A stretch of DNA of 64,000 nt from Metabacillus halosaccharovorans (GCF_002019635.1 NZ_KV917372.1:1964280-2028279), one strand, 5' to 3'; counted from the stretch's first letter, positions 25,199-33,480 are shown. A program made the numbers and translations. The notes: generated by a model not told the origin, from the sequence alone.

Positions 25199-26031
25199 TA
25201 TTTTAACCCCCCTGCGATTTCTCCAATTGCCTGTTTGTATTCTTCATCATTAGGAGCTACCCCGTGCCATTCAGCAACATCTTCCATATAAGAAACACCT
25301 TTACCTTTTACAGTGTCCATCACGATACATTTTGGTTTTCCATTTTTAGCAGCTCTTATTTCATCAAGAGTTTCAACAATCTCTTCCATTGAGTGTCCAT
25401 CGATTCGTTTTGTTTCAAATCCAAACACTTCAAATTTCTTTTCTAAATCTTGTAATGGCATGATTTCATCAGTAAAACCATCGATTTGAAGTCTGTTGTT
25501 ATCGACAAACACGACTAAATTATCTAATTGATATTTCACTGCAGTCTGAGCTGCTTCCCAAATCTGACCTTCTTGACATTCACCATCACCCAATAATGAG
25601 AAGACACGATAATCTTTTTTATCTCGTTTTCCTGCAATCGCCATCCCTACACCACATGAAAGTCCTTGACCTAAAGATCCAGTTGAGATATCAATACCAG
25701 GACATTTCTTCATGTCTGGGTGTCCTTGGAATGGAGAGCCATATTCTCTTAACGTGTAAATTGTGTCATATGGAACATACCCTTTTAAGGCTAAAGCTGA
25801 ATATAGAATTGGACAAACATGTCCTTTGGAAAGGACAAATCTGTCACGATCTTCCCAATTAGGATTGCTTGGATCGATGTTCATTTCTTTAAAATATAGC
25901 GCTGTCATTAAGTCCGCAGCAGATAGTGACCCACCCGGATGACCTGATTGTGCTTTGTGAATCATTGTTACAGCTGTTTTTCTCATTTCAATGGCTATGT
26001 CTTTTAATTCTTCAATACTTATATTTTTCAA
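25198..26031 (-). CDS. Split transketolase, N-terminal subunit (locus 2)
   Basis: This thiamine-diphosphate domain protein has about 277 residues. I prefer the TTG at 26031, since GAGGTGATAAAG places a ribosome binding site correctly for it; the GTG at 26040 lies within that site. Conserved motifs are SGHPGGSLSAADL, STGSLGQGLSCGVGMA and GDGECQEGQIWEAA followed by VFVDNN. Unlike locus 1 it keeps the standard GHPGG. Three copies of the GntR-type palindrome and a strong promoter lie directly upstream, making this the most tightly regulated operon of the region. Confidence 0.9.
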   Translation of the reverse strand: MKNISIEELKDIAIEMRKTAVTMIHKAQSGHPGGSLSAADLMTALYFKEMNIDPSNPNWEDRDRFVLSKGHVCPILYSALALKGYVPYDTIYTLREYGSPFQGHPDMKKCPGIDISTGSLGQGLSCGVGMAIAGKRDKKDYRVFSLLGDGECQEGQIWEAAQTAVKYQLDNLVVFVDNNRLQIDGFTDEIMPLQDLEKKFEVFGFETKRIDGHSMEEIVETLDEIRAAKNGKPKCIVMDTVKGKGVSYMEDVAEWHGVAPNDEEYKQAIGEIAGGLK

Positions 26032-26081
26032 CTTTATCACCTCAATGATTTATTTAAAATTGTAATCTTATAATGTTGTTC

Positions 26082-26096
26082 ACTTGTCATACAAGT
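26082..26096. promoter_or_regulatory. GntR-type operator copy 3 (transketolase 2 operon)
   Basis: ACTTGTCATACAAGT is a perfect palindrome with arms of six and a three-base centre. It lies in the leader, about 50 bases before the TTG start. Confidence 0.85.
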
Positions 26097-26104
26097 TATG
26101 CCGC

Positions 26105-26119
26105 ACTTGTCTAACAAGT
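26105..26119. promoter_or_regulatory. GntR-type operator copy 4 (transketolase 2 operon)
   Basis: ACTTGTCTAACAAGT is again perfect in both arms. It sits just after the predicted transcription start and 23 bases from copy 3. Confidence 0.85.
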
Positions 26120-26133
26120 TTTTCTATACCTGT

Positions 26134-26162
26134 AGTATACATCTTCCACTTTTACTTGTCTA
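26134..26162 (-). promoter_or_regulatory. Promoter of transketolase 2-SDR operon
   Basis: On the minus strand a -35 of TAGACA (26162-26157), a spacer of exactly 17 and a -10 of TATACT (26139-26134) are present. The -35 lies inside operator copy 5. Confidence 0.75.
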
Positions 26163-26168
26163 CTAAGT
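26154..26168. promoter_or_regulatory. GntR-type operator copy 5 (transketolase 2 operon)
   Basis: ACTTGTCTACTAAGT overlaps the -35 hexamer. The same 15 bases recur at 29392 and 31196. Confidence 0.8.
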
Positions 26169-26202
26169 ATACAAATTATTTTTAATAAATTTATATTTTG
26201 CT

Positions 26203-26230
26203 AAAAAAAGAGGAGAGATATTATCTCTCA
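26203..26230 (-). terminator. Terminator of second TRAP operon
   Basis: GAGAGATA and TATCTCTC form a tight stem; on the minus strand CTCTTTTTTT follows. It lies directly after the dctM stop codon. Confidence 0.8.
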
Positions 26231-26237
26231 CTCAAAC

Positions 26238-27506
26238 TTAAAGTAATAAAAGTGTTAATTTGGGTATAACCGCAATAATAGCCAAACTAACAAGCATGAT
26301 GAAAAAGAACGGAACAACAGCTCTTACTAATGTAGGCATACTAAGTCCGGATATACCTGATCCGACAAATAGATTTACACCAAGTGGCGGTGTAATAAAA
26401 CCAATCGATAATGTCACAATCATGATAATTCCAAAGTGAATTGGATCTAAACCTACTTGGCTTGCTACCGGAAAAAGAATTGGTGTAAAGATAATCACTG
26501 CTGCTGATGTATCAATAAAACATCCAATAATAAGCAACAGAAGAATGATAATTAAAATGATCACAATTGAGTTTTCAGATACTGATAAGAAAGACTCAGC
26601 AACAGCTTGTGGTATTTTCTCCATTGTTAAAATAGTACCAAAGGCGTTTGCTGTTCCAATAATGATCAAAATAGCAACAGAGCTTATAGCCGCTTCCGCA
26701 ATAATCTTTGGGAATTGGCTGAATTTGATTTCTTTATGCAGGAATATACTAACAAAAGCTGCGTAAACAACTCCAAAAACGGCTGCCTCTGTTGGAGTAA
26801 ATATCCCTCCATATATTCCCCCTAAAATGATGATTGGGACTAAAAGTGACCATTTAGCTTGATTTAAAGCAATAAGCATCTTTTTAAAGCTAAAGCTCTC
26901 TTGGGTACCTGAATACCCTTTCTTTTTGGAATAGAAATAACACCAGATCATTAAACAAATTCCAATTAAAACTCCAGGAATAATACCACCCAGGAATAAG
27001 TCCCCAATTGACTGGTTTCCTGATATTCCATAAAGAACCATTGGGATACTTGGAGGAATAATAATCCCCATTGATCCTGCCGTAACAATTACAGCGGTTG
27101 CAAATTTTCTATCATAGCCTTGTGCTACCATTGCAGGTATCATAATGCCCCCAACTGCTGCTACTGTTGCAGGACCCGATCCGGAGATAGCAGCAAAAAA
27201 CATACAAGTGATAACTGCAGCTATTGCGAAGCCACCAGTATATCGTCCTACAAATATGTTAGCTAAATTAAATAATCTTGCTGATATTCCTCCCTTACCC
27301 ATTATCTCACCGGCCAGGATAAAAAAAGGAATGGCCATTAACGCGAAATTATCAGTCGAAGTGACAAAGCCTTGTGCAAGAAATGTAATGGAAATATTCG
27401 GTGAATAAACAGCTGTAATTAAACCGGCTAACCCTAGAGATATCGCAATCGGGACGGATAGTAGCATAAACAAAAAGAAAGTACCAAATAATACAAAACT
27501 AGTCAT
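26238..27506 (-). CDS. TRAP transporter large permease DctM (system 2)
   Basis: The 422-residue DctM protein shares long stretches with system 1 (PFFILAGEIMGKGGIS, FAAISGSGPATVAAVGGIM, GFITPPLGVNLFVGSGISG). Twelve helices are expected. GGAGGAAATTGT precedes the ATG, which overlaps the stop codon of dctQ by four bases. The close similarity with system 1 suggests the two transporters arose by duplication and may import related compounds. Confidence 0.94.
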   Translation of the reverse strand: MTSFVLFGTFFLFMLLSVPIAISLGLAGLITAVYSPNISITFLAQGFVTSTDNFALMAIPFFILAGEIMGKGGISARLFNLANIFVGRYTGGFAIAAVITCMFFAAISGSGPATVAAVGGIMIPAMVAQGYDRKFATAVIVTAGSMGIIIPPSIPMVLYGISGNQSIGDLFLGGIIPGVLIGICLMIWCYFYSKKKGYSGTQESFSFKKMLIALNQAKWSLLVPIIILGGIYGGIFTPTEAAVFGVVYAAFVSIFLHKEIKFSQFPKIIAEAAISSVAILIIIGTANAFGTILTMEKIPQAVAESFLSVSENSIVIILIIILLLLIIGCFIDTSAAVIIFTPILFPVASQVGLDPIHFGIIMIVTLSIGFITPPLGVNLFVGSGISGLSMPTLVRAVVPFFFIMLVSLAIIAVIPKLTLLLL

Positions 27507-28030
27507 ACAATTTCCTCCTGAAGATCAGTCTGTTCTTCACTCTTGTCAAACTTAGGAAGATTTAACGTTTTCAATTGGTTTACTAAACGAACTAATTTTT
27601 GAATGAGACGAATCGACGTTAAAATCATTCCGACGACAGGGGCAGCATAAACCCATTCAAGAGGCAGTTCCAATGCAGCTGATTCTCTCGTTACCTTTAG
27701 GACGATATCAAAACCGTAGTAAGTCATGATAACAGCAAATAGTAAAAATGAGAAACTAGCTATCATATCAATGATAATTTTCCCCTTTTTTTCAAACAGC
27801 ATTGGAAATGCATCGACCCCAAGGTGTTTCTCTTTTTTTACTCCATAACTAATACCTACATAAATCATCCAAATAAATAGATACCTTGCAACTTCCTCTG
27901 ACCAAGTAAGAGACTCTCCAAGCACATATCTCATAAATACTTGTGTGAATACAATCATTACCGTTAAAATACTTAATCCGATTAAGATATATTCTTCAAA
28001 GTATTCATCTAACCACTTGATTCCTTTCAT
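27503..28030 (-). CDS. TRAP transporter small permease DctQ (system 2)
   Basis: This is a 175-residue, four-helix DctQ with WSEEVARYLFIWMIYVGISYGVK matching system 1. A charged C-terminal tail (KFDKSEEQTDLQEEIV) extends it by about 15 residues. Start ATG follows GAGGAGGATATGAC. It is 30 bases after dctP, without the intervening hairpin seen in system 1. Confidence 0.93.
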   Translation of the reverse strand: MKGIKWLDEYFEEYILIGLSILTVMIVFTQVFMRYVLGESLTWSEEVARYLFIWMIYVGISYGVKKEKHLGVDAFPMLFEKKGKIIIDMIASFSFLLFAVIMTYYGFDIVLKVTRESAALELPLEWVYAAPVVGMILTSIRLIQKLVRLVNQLKTLNLPKFDKSEEQTDLQEEIV

Positions 28031-28060
28031 GTCATATCCTCCTCATGTGTAGTTTGAAAC

Positions 28061-29068
28061 TTATTGGTTTTGTTCAACTTCTTTCAAAAGGCTATTAACA
28101 AATTCCTCTCCAAATCTATTTTTATAGGCATCATAAACGGCTTCAGCTTTTTCTCTAAATTTATCCCTATCTGGTTGAATAACTGTCATGCCAGCGTCTT
28201 GTAGTTCGCTAATCATCTTTTCTTCATTATCTCTTAATATATCTCTGTGAAACGTTGCAGCTTCACTTGCGCTGCTTTTAATAATTTCCTGCTCCTCTGG
28301 AGTAAGCGTTTGCCAAAATTCTTCACTTATGGCAACAGGTAATGGCATATATTGATGTCCAGTTAAATTTAGATAATCTTGAATTTCATTAAATTTACTA
28401 GCATACGTATTCGCAATTGGATTTTCTTGAGCGTCGACAGTTCCTTGTTGTAAAGCCATATATAATTCACCAAATGCCATCGGTGTTGGATTAGAACCAA
28501 ATGCCTTAAAGGTACTTATTGATAATGGAAATTCCGGTGTTCTAATTTTCAATCCACCTAAATCTTCCGGTTCTTCAATTGGTTTATTTGAAGTAACGTG
28601 ACGGAAACCGTTCTCGAAATAAGCTACTACTCTTAAACCATCTTCTAATAGTGGTTTTGCCACTTGCTGTCCAATATCACTATCCAGAATACTCCACGCT
28701 TGTTCGTAGGAATCAAATAGATAAGGTAATTCAAACACACTTATTCTTTGATCATATTGACTAAATGCACTCGCAGCTACCATTTGAAGGTCATTAAACG
28801 TAACACTTTCGATCATTTCCGCCTCAGAGCCGAGTTGTTCATTAGGATACACTTGCACTTTCATTTTTCCTTGTGATTTTTCTTCTACAAGTTCTTTAAA
28901 TTTCATAACAGCTAAATGTCTTTCATTTGATTCTGCTGCGCCGTGTCCAAATCTAATAACAGTTTCGTTATTTGAACCTGCTACATTACTAGTAGTAAAG
29001 AAAACTACTAATATACTAAAAGCTAATCCTATTGTTAACATGATCATTATTTTTTGAAGCGTTTTCAT
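28061..29068 (-). CDS. TRAP transporter substrate-binding protein DctP (system 2)
   Basis: The 335-residue DctP protein has a hydrophobic N-terminal segment of about 20 residues but no lipobox Cys, so it is either secreted or held by an uncleaved signal anchor, unlike the lipoprotein of system 1. Family markers are FGHGAAESNERHLAVMKFK, LPYLFDSYEQAW, GLKIRTPEFP with the carboxylate-binding Arg, and MALQQGTVDAQENP. Many of these match system 1, suggesting a related ligand. A cre-like box is 76 bases upstream of the start, and a GntR-type operator lies about 320 bases upstream. Confidence 0.92.
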   Translation of the reverse strand: MKTLQKIMIMLTIGLAFSILVVFFTTSNVAGSNNETVIRFGHGAAESNERHLAVMKFKELVEEKSQGKMKVQVYPNEQLGSEAEMIESVTFNDLQMVAASAFSQYDQRISVFELPYLFDSYEQAWSILDSDIGQQVAKPLLEDGLRVVAYFENGFRHVTSNKPIEEPEDLGGLKIRTPEFPLSISTFKAFGSNPTPMAFGELYMALQQGTVDAQENPIANTYASKFNEIQDYLNLTGHQYMPLPVAISEEFWQTLTPEEQEIIKSSASEAATFHRDILRDNEEKMISELQDAGMTVIQPDRDKFREKAEAVYDAYKNRFGEEFVNSLLKEVEQNQ

Positions 29069-29143
29069 TTTATCCCCACCCTTTGATACATATTATTTTC
29101 GGGTTAAATAGTGAAAAACCTACTCTTATTTACACCCATTATT

Positions 29144-29157
29144 TGTAAGCGCTTAAA
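29144..29157. promoter_or_regulatory. cre-like box upstream of dctP (system 2)
   Basis: TGTAAGCGCTTAAA agrees with the CcpA consensus except for one base near the end. Confidence 0.6.
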
Positions 29158-29391
29158 GTTTTAATTTTCTAAAGAAGTTAAGTTTAGATTATTAAGATAA
29201 AAATTACTTATCATGGACCATGTGTTTATTACACATATGAATAAGGTAATATATGTAACCCTTTACATATTCGATAAAAATAGATATTACTTCTTCATTA
29301 AAAGAACCCTGCACAATCAGTAATATTAAGTAAGGTAAATAAACCTCTTTAAAATGAAATGAAGATTACTACTATCTTTTTCACCTTGTTC

Positions 29392-29406
29392 ACTTGTCTA
29401 CTAAGT
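29392..29406. promoter_or_regulatory. GntR-type operator copy 6 (TRAP2 operon)
   Basis: ACTTGTCTACTAAGT is identical to copies 5 and 7. On the minus strand it embeds a TAGACA -35 with a GATAGT -10 after 18 bases. Confidence 0.78.
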
Positions 29407-29528
29407 AACCTTGTAGTTAAATTGTACGTTTCATATTACTAATTGTCAAACGTTTTTTCATACTTCCTTGTTACTATGTAAGTTGGACTATTATTTTTTA
29501 TAATCAAAGATTTCATATATCCAAAATA

Positions 29529-29572
29529 AAAAAGATGCTCCAAAAAGCCAGGCTCTTTGAACACCTTTTTAT
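29529..29572 (-). terminator. gntP terminator
   Basis: On the minus strand AGGTGTTCAAAGAGCC pairs imperfectly with GGCTTTTTGGAGCATCT around a tiny loop and is followed by TTTTTTATTTT. Confidence 0.7.
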
Positions 29573-29613
29573 TATCTAGTAACTACTTTGTGAGAAGACG
29601 CTATTTTATATAT

Positions 29614-30963
29614 CTAAATAAATACATCAAGAATTAAAATAAACCCTAATCCAACTACAGCTGTAATAGAAGAAAGAACACTATACGTTGCAAAGGTTTC
29701 CTTCATCGTCATTCCCATATACTCTTTTACAATCCAGAACGCTGCGTCATTTACATGTGAGCCCATACAACTTCCGACCCCTGTTGCAAGGGAAACCAAT
29801 ACTAAATTTACGTCTGGGGTTTGGCTTAATATAGGGATGACTAAACCTGCAGTTGATAGTGTAGCAACCGTGCCGGATCCGAGTGCAATACGTAAGATTG
29901 CAGCTACTGTCCATGCAAGTAAAACTGGTGAGATTGCCTTTCCTTCAAATAGTTGAGCGATATAATCCCCTACTCCACCATCTATAAGAACCTGCTTAAA
30001 AGCTCCCCCTCCACCAATAATAAGCAGGAGCATTCCTAAGGCATTAATAGATTTTCCACATGATCCCATCAATGTTCTCATTGGAATCTTCCTAGCAATT
30101 CCCATTGTGTAAATAGCTAACAATAAAGATAGCAAAATGGCTGTAGAAGAGTTTCCAATGAAACGGATAAATAAGATAACGCCATTATCTGAAAAACCTA
30201 CTAATCTCTGAACAAAATCCACTATTGTTCCAAAAGTCATTAAAATAACGGGAAAGATGGCTGTAAAAACACTGATTCCGAATCCGGGGGTCTCGTCCTC
30301 TTTAAACTCTTTTTGTTCACCTATTGAATCTACATTGCTTTCTCTTGAAAATGTAGCCGGCATCCATTTCTCTACTAATCTTGTGTACCACACTCCTGCA
30401 ATTGCAACAGTTGGTATCGCAATGACTATACCGACGAGTAATACTGTCCCCATATCTGCCCCATACTCTGCAGCAACAGCCGTCGCACCTGGATGGGGTG
30501 GAAGAAAGGAGTGTGTTGCTAATAATGTAGAACTCATTGGCAGACCTAACTTAATGATCGAAATGTTTAACTCTTTGGCAATTGTAAAGATAATCGGAAT
30601 TAATAAAACAAAGGCTACTTCATAAAACAAAGTGATTCCAACAATAAACGAAGCAAACACCACTGCCCACTGAATTTTCTTTTCCCCAAACCGATTAATT
30701 AACGTCATGGCAATACGATGTGCTCCACCCGCATCTGCAATCAGTCTGCCGAGCATAGCACCAAGTCCAAAGATTAAACCGATATGACCAAGAGTCCCAC
30801 CTAAACCGCTTTCAATTGTATGAACAATATCCCCCGCAGGAATTCCCAATAATAAAGATACAATAAAAGATACGATTATTAGTGACACAAAGGTATTCAG
30901 TTTAAATCCCATAATTAATATGAGTAATATGACAACTCCAATAGATGTAAATAATAATGGCAT
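29614..30963 (-). CDS. GntP-family gluconate/sugar-acid:H+ symporter
   Basis: The 449-residue membrane protein has about twelve helices and GntP markers: GFKLNTFVSLIIVSF, GLGGTLGHIGLIFGLGAMLG, SFLPPHPGATAVAAEYGAD, LGSGTVATLSTAG and GVGSCMGSHVNDAAFWIVKEY. The family carries gluconate, idonate, fructuronate, glycerate and related acids. Its inclusion in the operator set suggests the pathway substrate or an intermediate is a sugar acid. Start ATG follows GGAGGGCAATT. It is monocistronic, with its own terminator. Confidence 0.93.
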   Translation of the reverse strand: MPLLFTSIGVVILLILIMGFKLNTFVSLIIVSFIVSLLLGIPAGDIVHTIESGLGGTLGHIGLIFGLGAMLGRLIADAGGAHRIAMTLINRFGEKKIQWAVVFASFIVGITLFYEVAFVLLIPIIFTIAKELNISIIKLGLPMSSTLLATHSFLPPHPGATAVAAEYGADMGTVLLVGIVIAIPTVAIAGVWYTRLVEKWMPATFSRESNVDSIGEQKEFKEDETPGFGISVFTAIFPVILMTFGTIVDFVQRLVGFSDNGVILFIRFIGNSSTAILLSLLLAIYTMGIARKIPMRTLMGSCGKSINALGMLLLIIGGGGAFKQVLIDGGVGDYIAQLFEGKAISPVLLAWTVAAILRIALGSGTVATLSTAGLVIPILSQTPDVNLVLVSLATGVGSCMGSHVNDAAFWIVKEYMGMTMKETFATYSVLSSITAVVGLGFILILDVFI

Positions 30964-31449
30964 AATTGCCCTCCGTTCTAATATGTTAGTTATCTAGTAT
31001 ATCCTGTTAATGTACTTTTCGTAAAAGAATTTCTTGAACTGATAATTTCCTATATTTCCTTTGTTAGCCCTTACAAACCTTTCGGTAAACTTATGTAATA
31101 AAATAAACTATGTGCCAGCTGTTACATAGACATGTCGATTTTTAAGGACTCATCGGCCGCATGTAAAAAGAGGTGGTAGATCGCTCTCCTTGTTCACTTG
31201 TCTACTAAGTGAACCACACATTAAATAATAATTTTATTTTTAGTTACTGTCAACTATTTTAATAGCTATAAAATACAAAATATGATTAAACAAAAGAGAT
31301 TTTAAGAAATCCACACATGTAATTGTTTTCATCTCGGATGTTCTCGTTTTCATTAGAAATGCTACCGTTATCATCGACTTTGCCTTTATCAAGTCGAAAA
31401 ACGATAATGATTACATAAAATTTCGTTCATACGAAAGAAGGTAAGAATA
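30964..31449. other. Upstream region of gntP and of a small plus-strand gene
   Basis: This holds a cre-like sequence at 31062-31075 (TGTTAGCCCTTACA, with the central G changed), GntR-type operator copy 7, and inverted repeats CGACTT/AAGTCG (about 31377-31398) and TTTCGT/ACGAAA (about 31422-31437) ahead of the small gene. No protein gene is visible. Confidence 0.5.
31196..31210. promoter_or_regulatory. GntR-type operator copy 7 (gntP)
   Basis: ACTTGTCTACTAAGT lies in an extended palindrome with arms GTTCACTT and AAGTGAAC. The minus-strand copy shares its following bases AGTGAACAAGG with copy 6. Confidence 0.8.
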
Positions 31450-31623
31450 ATGGAAAAGTTTCTACAAAAGTTAATTGAAGGCATGGAATACTACGCAAAA
31501 TCATACACTATTTCTGGAAACTATAATCTCTCTAGCTCTAAATCATTCCAGTCTAGTTCATATAAAGGGAAAGAAATTGAGATAAATAATATACAAACGC
31601 TTTTTGCATCACAACATAAATAA
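31450..31623 (+). CDS. Small Ser/Tyr-rich protein, 57 residues, unknown
   Basis: The reading frame MEKFLQKLIEGMEYYAKSYT... has a Ser-rich middle (NLSSSKSFQSSSYKGK) and a polar C-terminus. The start has GAAGAAGGTAAGAATA ahead of it. It lies between divergent gntP and a good terminator at 31633-31665, so it looks like a separate short transcription unit. It has no signal peptide, Cys or membrane segment, and I recognise no family. It could also be the coding part of a small RNA. Evidence is limited to ribosome binding site, length and terminator. Confidence 0.5.
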   Translation: MEKFLQKLIEGMEYYAKSYTISGNYNLSSSKSFQSSSYKGKEIEINNIQTLFASQHK

Positions 31624-31632
31624 TTTTTGAAG

Positions 31633-31665
31633 ACCAGTACTCCTTAATGGAATATTGGTTTTTTT
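31633..31665 (+). terminator. Terminator of the 57-residue gene
   Basis: ACCAGTA-C-TCC and GGA-A-TATTGGT fold into a stem around TTAAT and are followed by seven T on the plus strand. Confidence 0.7.
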
Positions 31666-31745
31666 ACAGAAAAATTTCACTTGAAATAACCCTTTTCCGA
31701 ATTAATTAATGGTCTTTAGATAGATGGAAAAACAAAAAAGCTCCA

Positions 31746-31824
31746 ATCCCTACCTGTTTAGGAATTAAAGCTTTAATTCGATAGGGATCCCCCCTTACCC
31801 CTACTCATTTTGAATTGAGTGGGG
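31746..31824. terminator. Two stacked palindromes in a convergent gene boundary
   Basis: ATCCCTA/TAGGGAT (31746-31788) encloses a perfect 18-bp palindrome, GAATTAAAG/CTTTAATTC (31762-31779). A second hairpin, CCCCTACTCA/TGAGTGGGG, follows. They lie between the small plus-strand gene and the convergent response-regulator gene and probably act in termination, but neither has a good T-run. Confidence 0.45.
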
Positions 31825-31891
31825 AATAAATATTATATAAGTATTGATAAATCAACCAAACTAAAAGAATTCAACTAGAATTTCATGAAAA

Positions 31892-32545
31892 TTATAGGGT
31901 AATATCCCCCCTCTTAATAGCAACAGAAACGGCCTCAGATCTCGATTCTACATTCAATTTATTGTAGATATTTGTTAAATGCGCCTTAACAGTTCTCTCA
32001 GATAACCCCATATCAAATGCAATTTCTTTATTTCGGTAGCCTTTCGATACAGCACGTATGATAAATAATTCTTTTTCCGTTAAAATAGACTTTTCTTGTT
32101 TATTTTCAATATCCTCAAGCTCGCTTCTCTCTTTCAAACTTAAAATCTTTATCATAATTTCCGGCTTTATAAGGGTATCGCCTCTTAAAGCTGCTTCAAT
32201 TGTTCGGAATAAATCATCTCTATTCGTATCTTTTAGTAGATATCCTTTCGCACCTAATCTAATGCCAGTTACCATTAAATCATCCTCATTGTATGTTGTA
32301 AGGATAATAACCGGGATATCAATTTGCTTTTGATTCAGGTACTGGATTGTATCTAAACCATTCATTATTGGCATATTTAAGTCAAGTAATATGAGATCTA
32401 TTTTATGTAGTGGGAGGAGATCAATCGCTTCTTGACCATTTTCGGCTTCACCGATCACTTGATAAGATTCATTTGTCTCTATTATCAATTTTAGGCCTTC
32501 CCTTACGACTAAATGATCATCTACAATTAAGATATTTTTTTTCAT
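31892..32545 (-). CDS. NarL/LuxR-type response regulator
   Basis: The 217-residue protein has a receiver domain with Asp in LILLDLNMP, the Thr in IILTTYNED and the Lys in GYLLKDTNR. It ends in a LuxR-type helix-turn-helix (LTEKELFIIRAVSKGYRNKEIAF then ERTVKAHLTNIYNKL). Its partner is probably the DesK/YfiJ-like kinase at 36727-37917, the only HisKA_3 kinase nearby. The pair is unusual in being separated by four genes. A good GGAAGG ribosome binding site precedes ATG 32545. It may bind the paired direct repeats in front of the ferredoxin reductase operon. Confidence 0.92.
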   Translation of the reverse strand: MKKNILIVDDHLVVREGLKLIIETNESYQVIGEAENGQEAIDLLPLHKIDLILLDLNMPIMNGLDTIQYLNQKQIDIPVIILTTYNEDDLMVTGIRLGAKGYLLKDTNRDDLFRTIEAALRGDTLIKPEIMIKILSLKERSELEDIENKQEKSILTEKELFIIRAVSKGYRNKEIAFDMGLSERTVKAHLTNIYNKLNVESRSEAVSVAIKRGDITL

Positions 32546-32634
32546 ATAAACTGCCTTCCTAAGCTAGTGTATCTTGTTAAATTTTCATATGATATTGTTA
32601 ATTTTTGATTTATCAAATGCTTTAAATCAAAAAA

Positions 32635-33480
32635 CTAAATGTGTTTGTTGAGAAATTCGGCACTTAATTGAAACGACTTTACTGGTGATTTATCAACCCA
32701 ATTCTTATGAGTTTCCAAGATGATAGCTTCTACACCAATTTTTTTTGCAATTTCTACAAGTTCTAATAGATTTATGTTCCCATGACCAAGTTCCATACTG
32801 TCAGACTTCAATATCGATCCGGTACGGCCTGTTACTCTTGTTCCTCGATCATTGATATGATACAGTTTCATTCTTTTTCCAAGTTTATTCATTAGCTCAA
32901 AAGCGTTACAGCCTGCCTCAATAGCCCAGTAAGAATCAAATTCAAAGTTGACATAACTCGCTTCTGTCTTTTCCATCAATAACTGGAATGCTGTTTTCCC
33001 CGACTCAACTTTACGAAATTCGCAATTATGGTTGTGATACAGTAAATAAATCCCGCCTTCTTTCAGAATTTCACCAGCACGATTCAATTTATCTGCAAGT
33101 TCCAGTACAGCCTGTTTGTTTGAATAGTCAAACCTGTGCATTCCCGTTACTACGATACAGTTTGTTCTATATGCCTTTGCTTCCTCAATGATCTTCTGAG
33201 GATTGTTTAAAATACTGCCTAGATCCTCATGAATGCTGACTACTTTTAGTCCGGATTCTGTAATTAATTGCTTCCAGTTTAATTTTCCACTTCGTCCTAT
33301 AGGCATACCAGCAAAAAATGTGAGGATGCGGACAATATAAGGTACCTTCCTAATCATAAATCCACAAAGTTCAATTCCATTATATCCAGAATCCTTTAAA
33401 GCTTTAAGGGTTTCTCTTGCCATTTTCTCATTTCTAAGTACGGTACGGAGTTGGAACTGCTGAATTGCTTTAACAGTCAA
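32635..33480 (-). CDS. Sugar phosphate isomerase/epimerase-like TIM barrel protein
   Basis: The 281-residue protein is an AP-endonuclease-2-like TIM barrel (xylose-isomerase-like). Metal ligands are visible as VSIHED, LLYHNHNCEF, VNFEFDSYWAIEAG, LYHINDRG and EAIILETHKNW. Members isomerise or epimerise sugars, inositol derivatives or hydroxypyruvate. It starts with TTG, supported by GAGGAGGTATAAA. It is 89 bases ahead of the response-regulator gene and separated from the P450 operon by a terminator, so a redox link is not supported. Its substrate is unknown. Confidence 0.82.
   Translation of the reverse strand: MTVKAIQQFQLRTVLRNEKMARETLKALKDSGYNGIELCGFMIRKVPYIVRILTFFAGMPIGRSGKLNWKQLITESGLKVVSIHEDLGSILNNPQKIIEEAKAYRTNCIVVTGMHRFDYSNKQAVLELADKLNRAGEILKEGGIYLLYHNHNCEFRKVESGKTAFQLLMEKTEASYVNFEFDSYWAIEAGCNAFELMNKLGKRMKLYHINDRGTRVTGRTGSILKSDSMELGHGNINLLELVEIAKKIGVEAIILETHKNWVDKSPVKSFQLSAEFLNKHI

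Larger units (their letters stand above)
29069..29613. other. Long leader between GntP gene and second TRAP operon
   Basis: No gene is visible. The stretch holds a cre-like box (29144), two unexplained palindromes (ATGTGT/ACACAT at 29220-29236 and ATATGTAA-CCCT-TTACATAT at 29251-29270), a GntR-type operator (29392) and the gntP terminator (29529). Confidence 0.6.
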
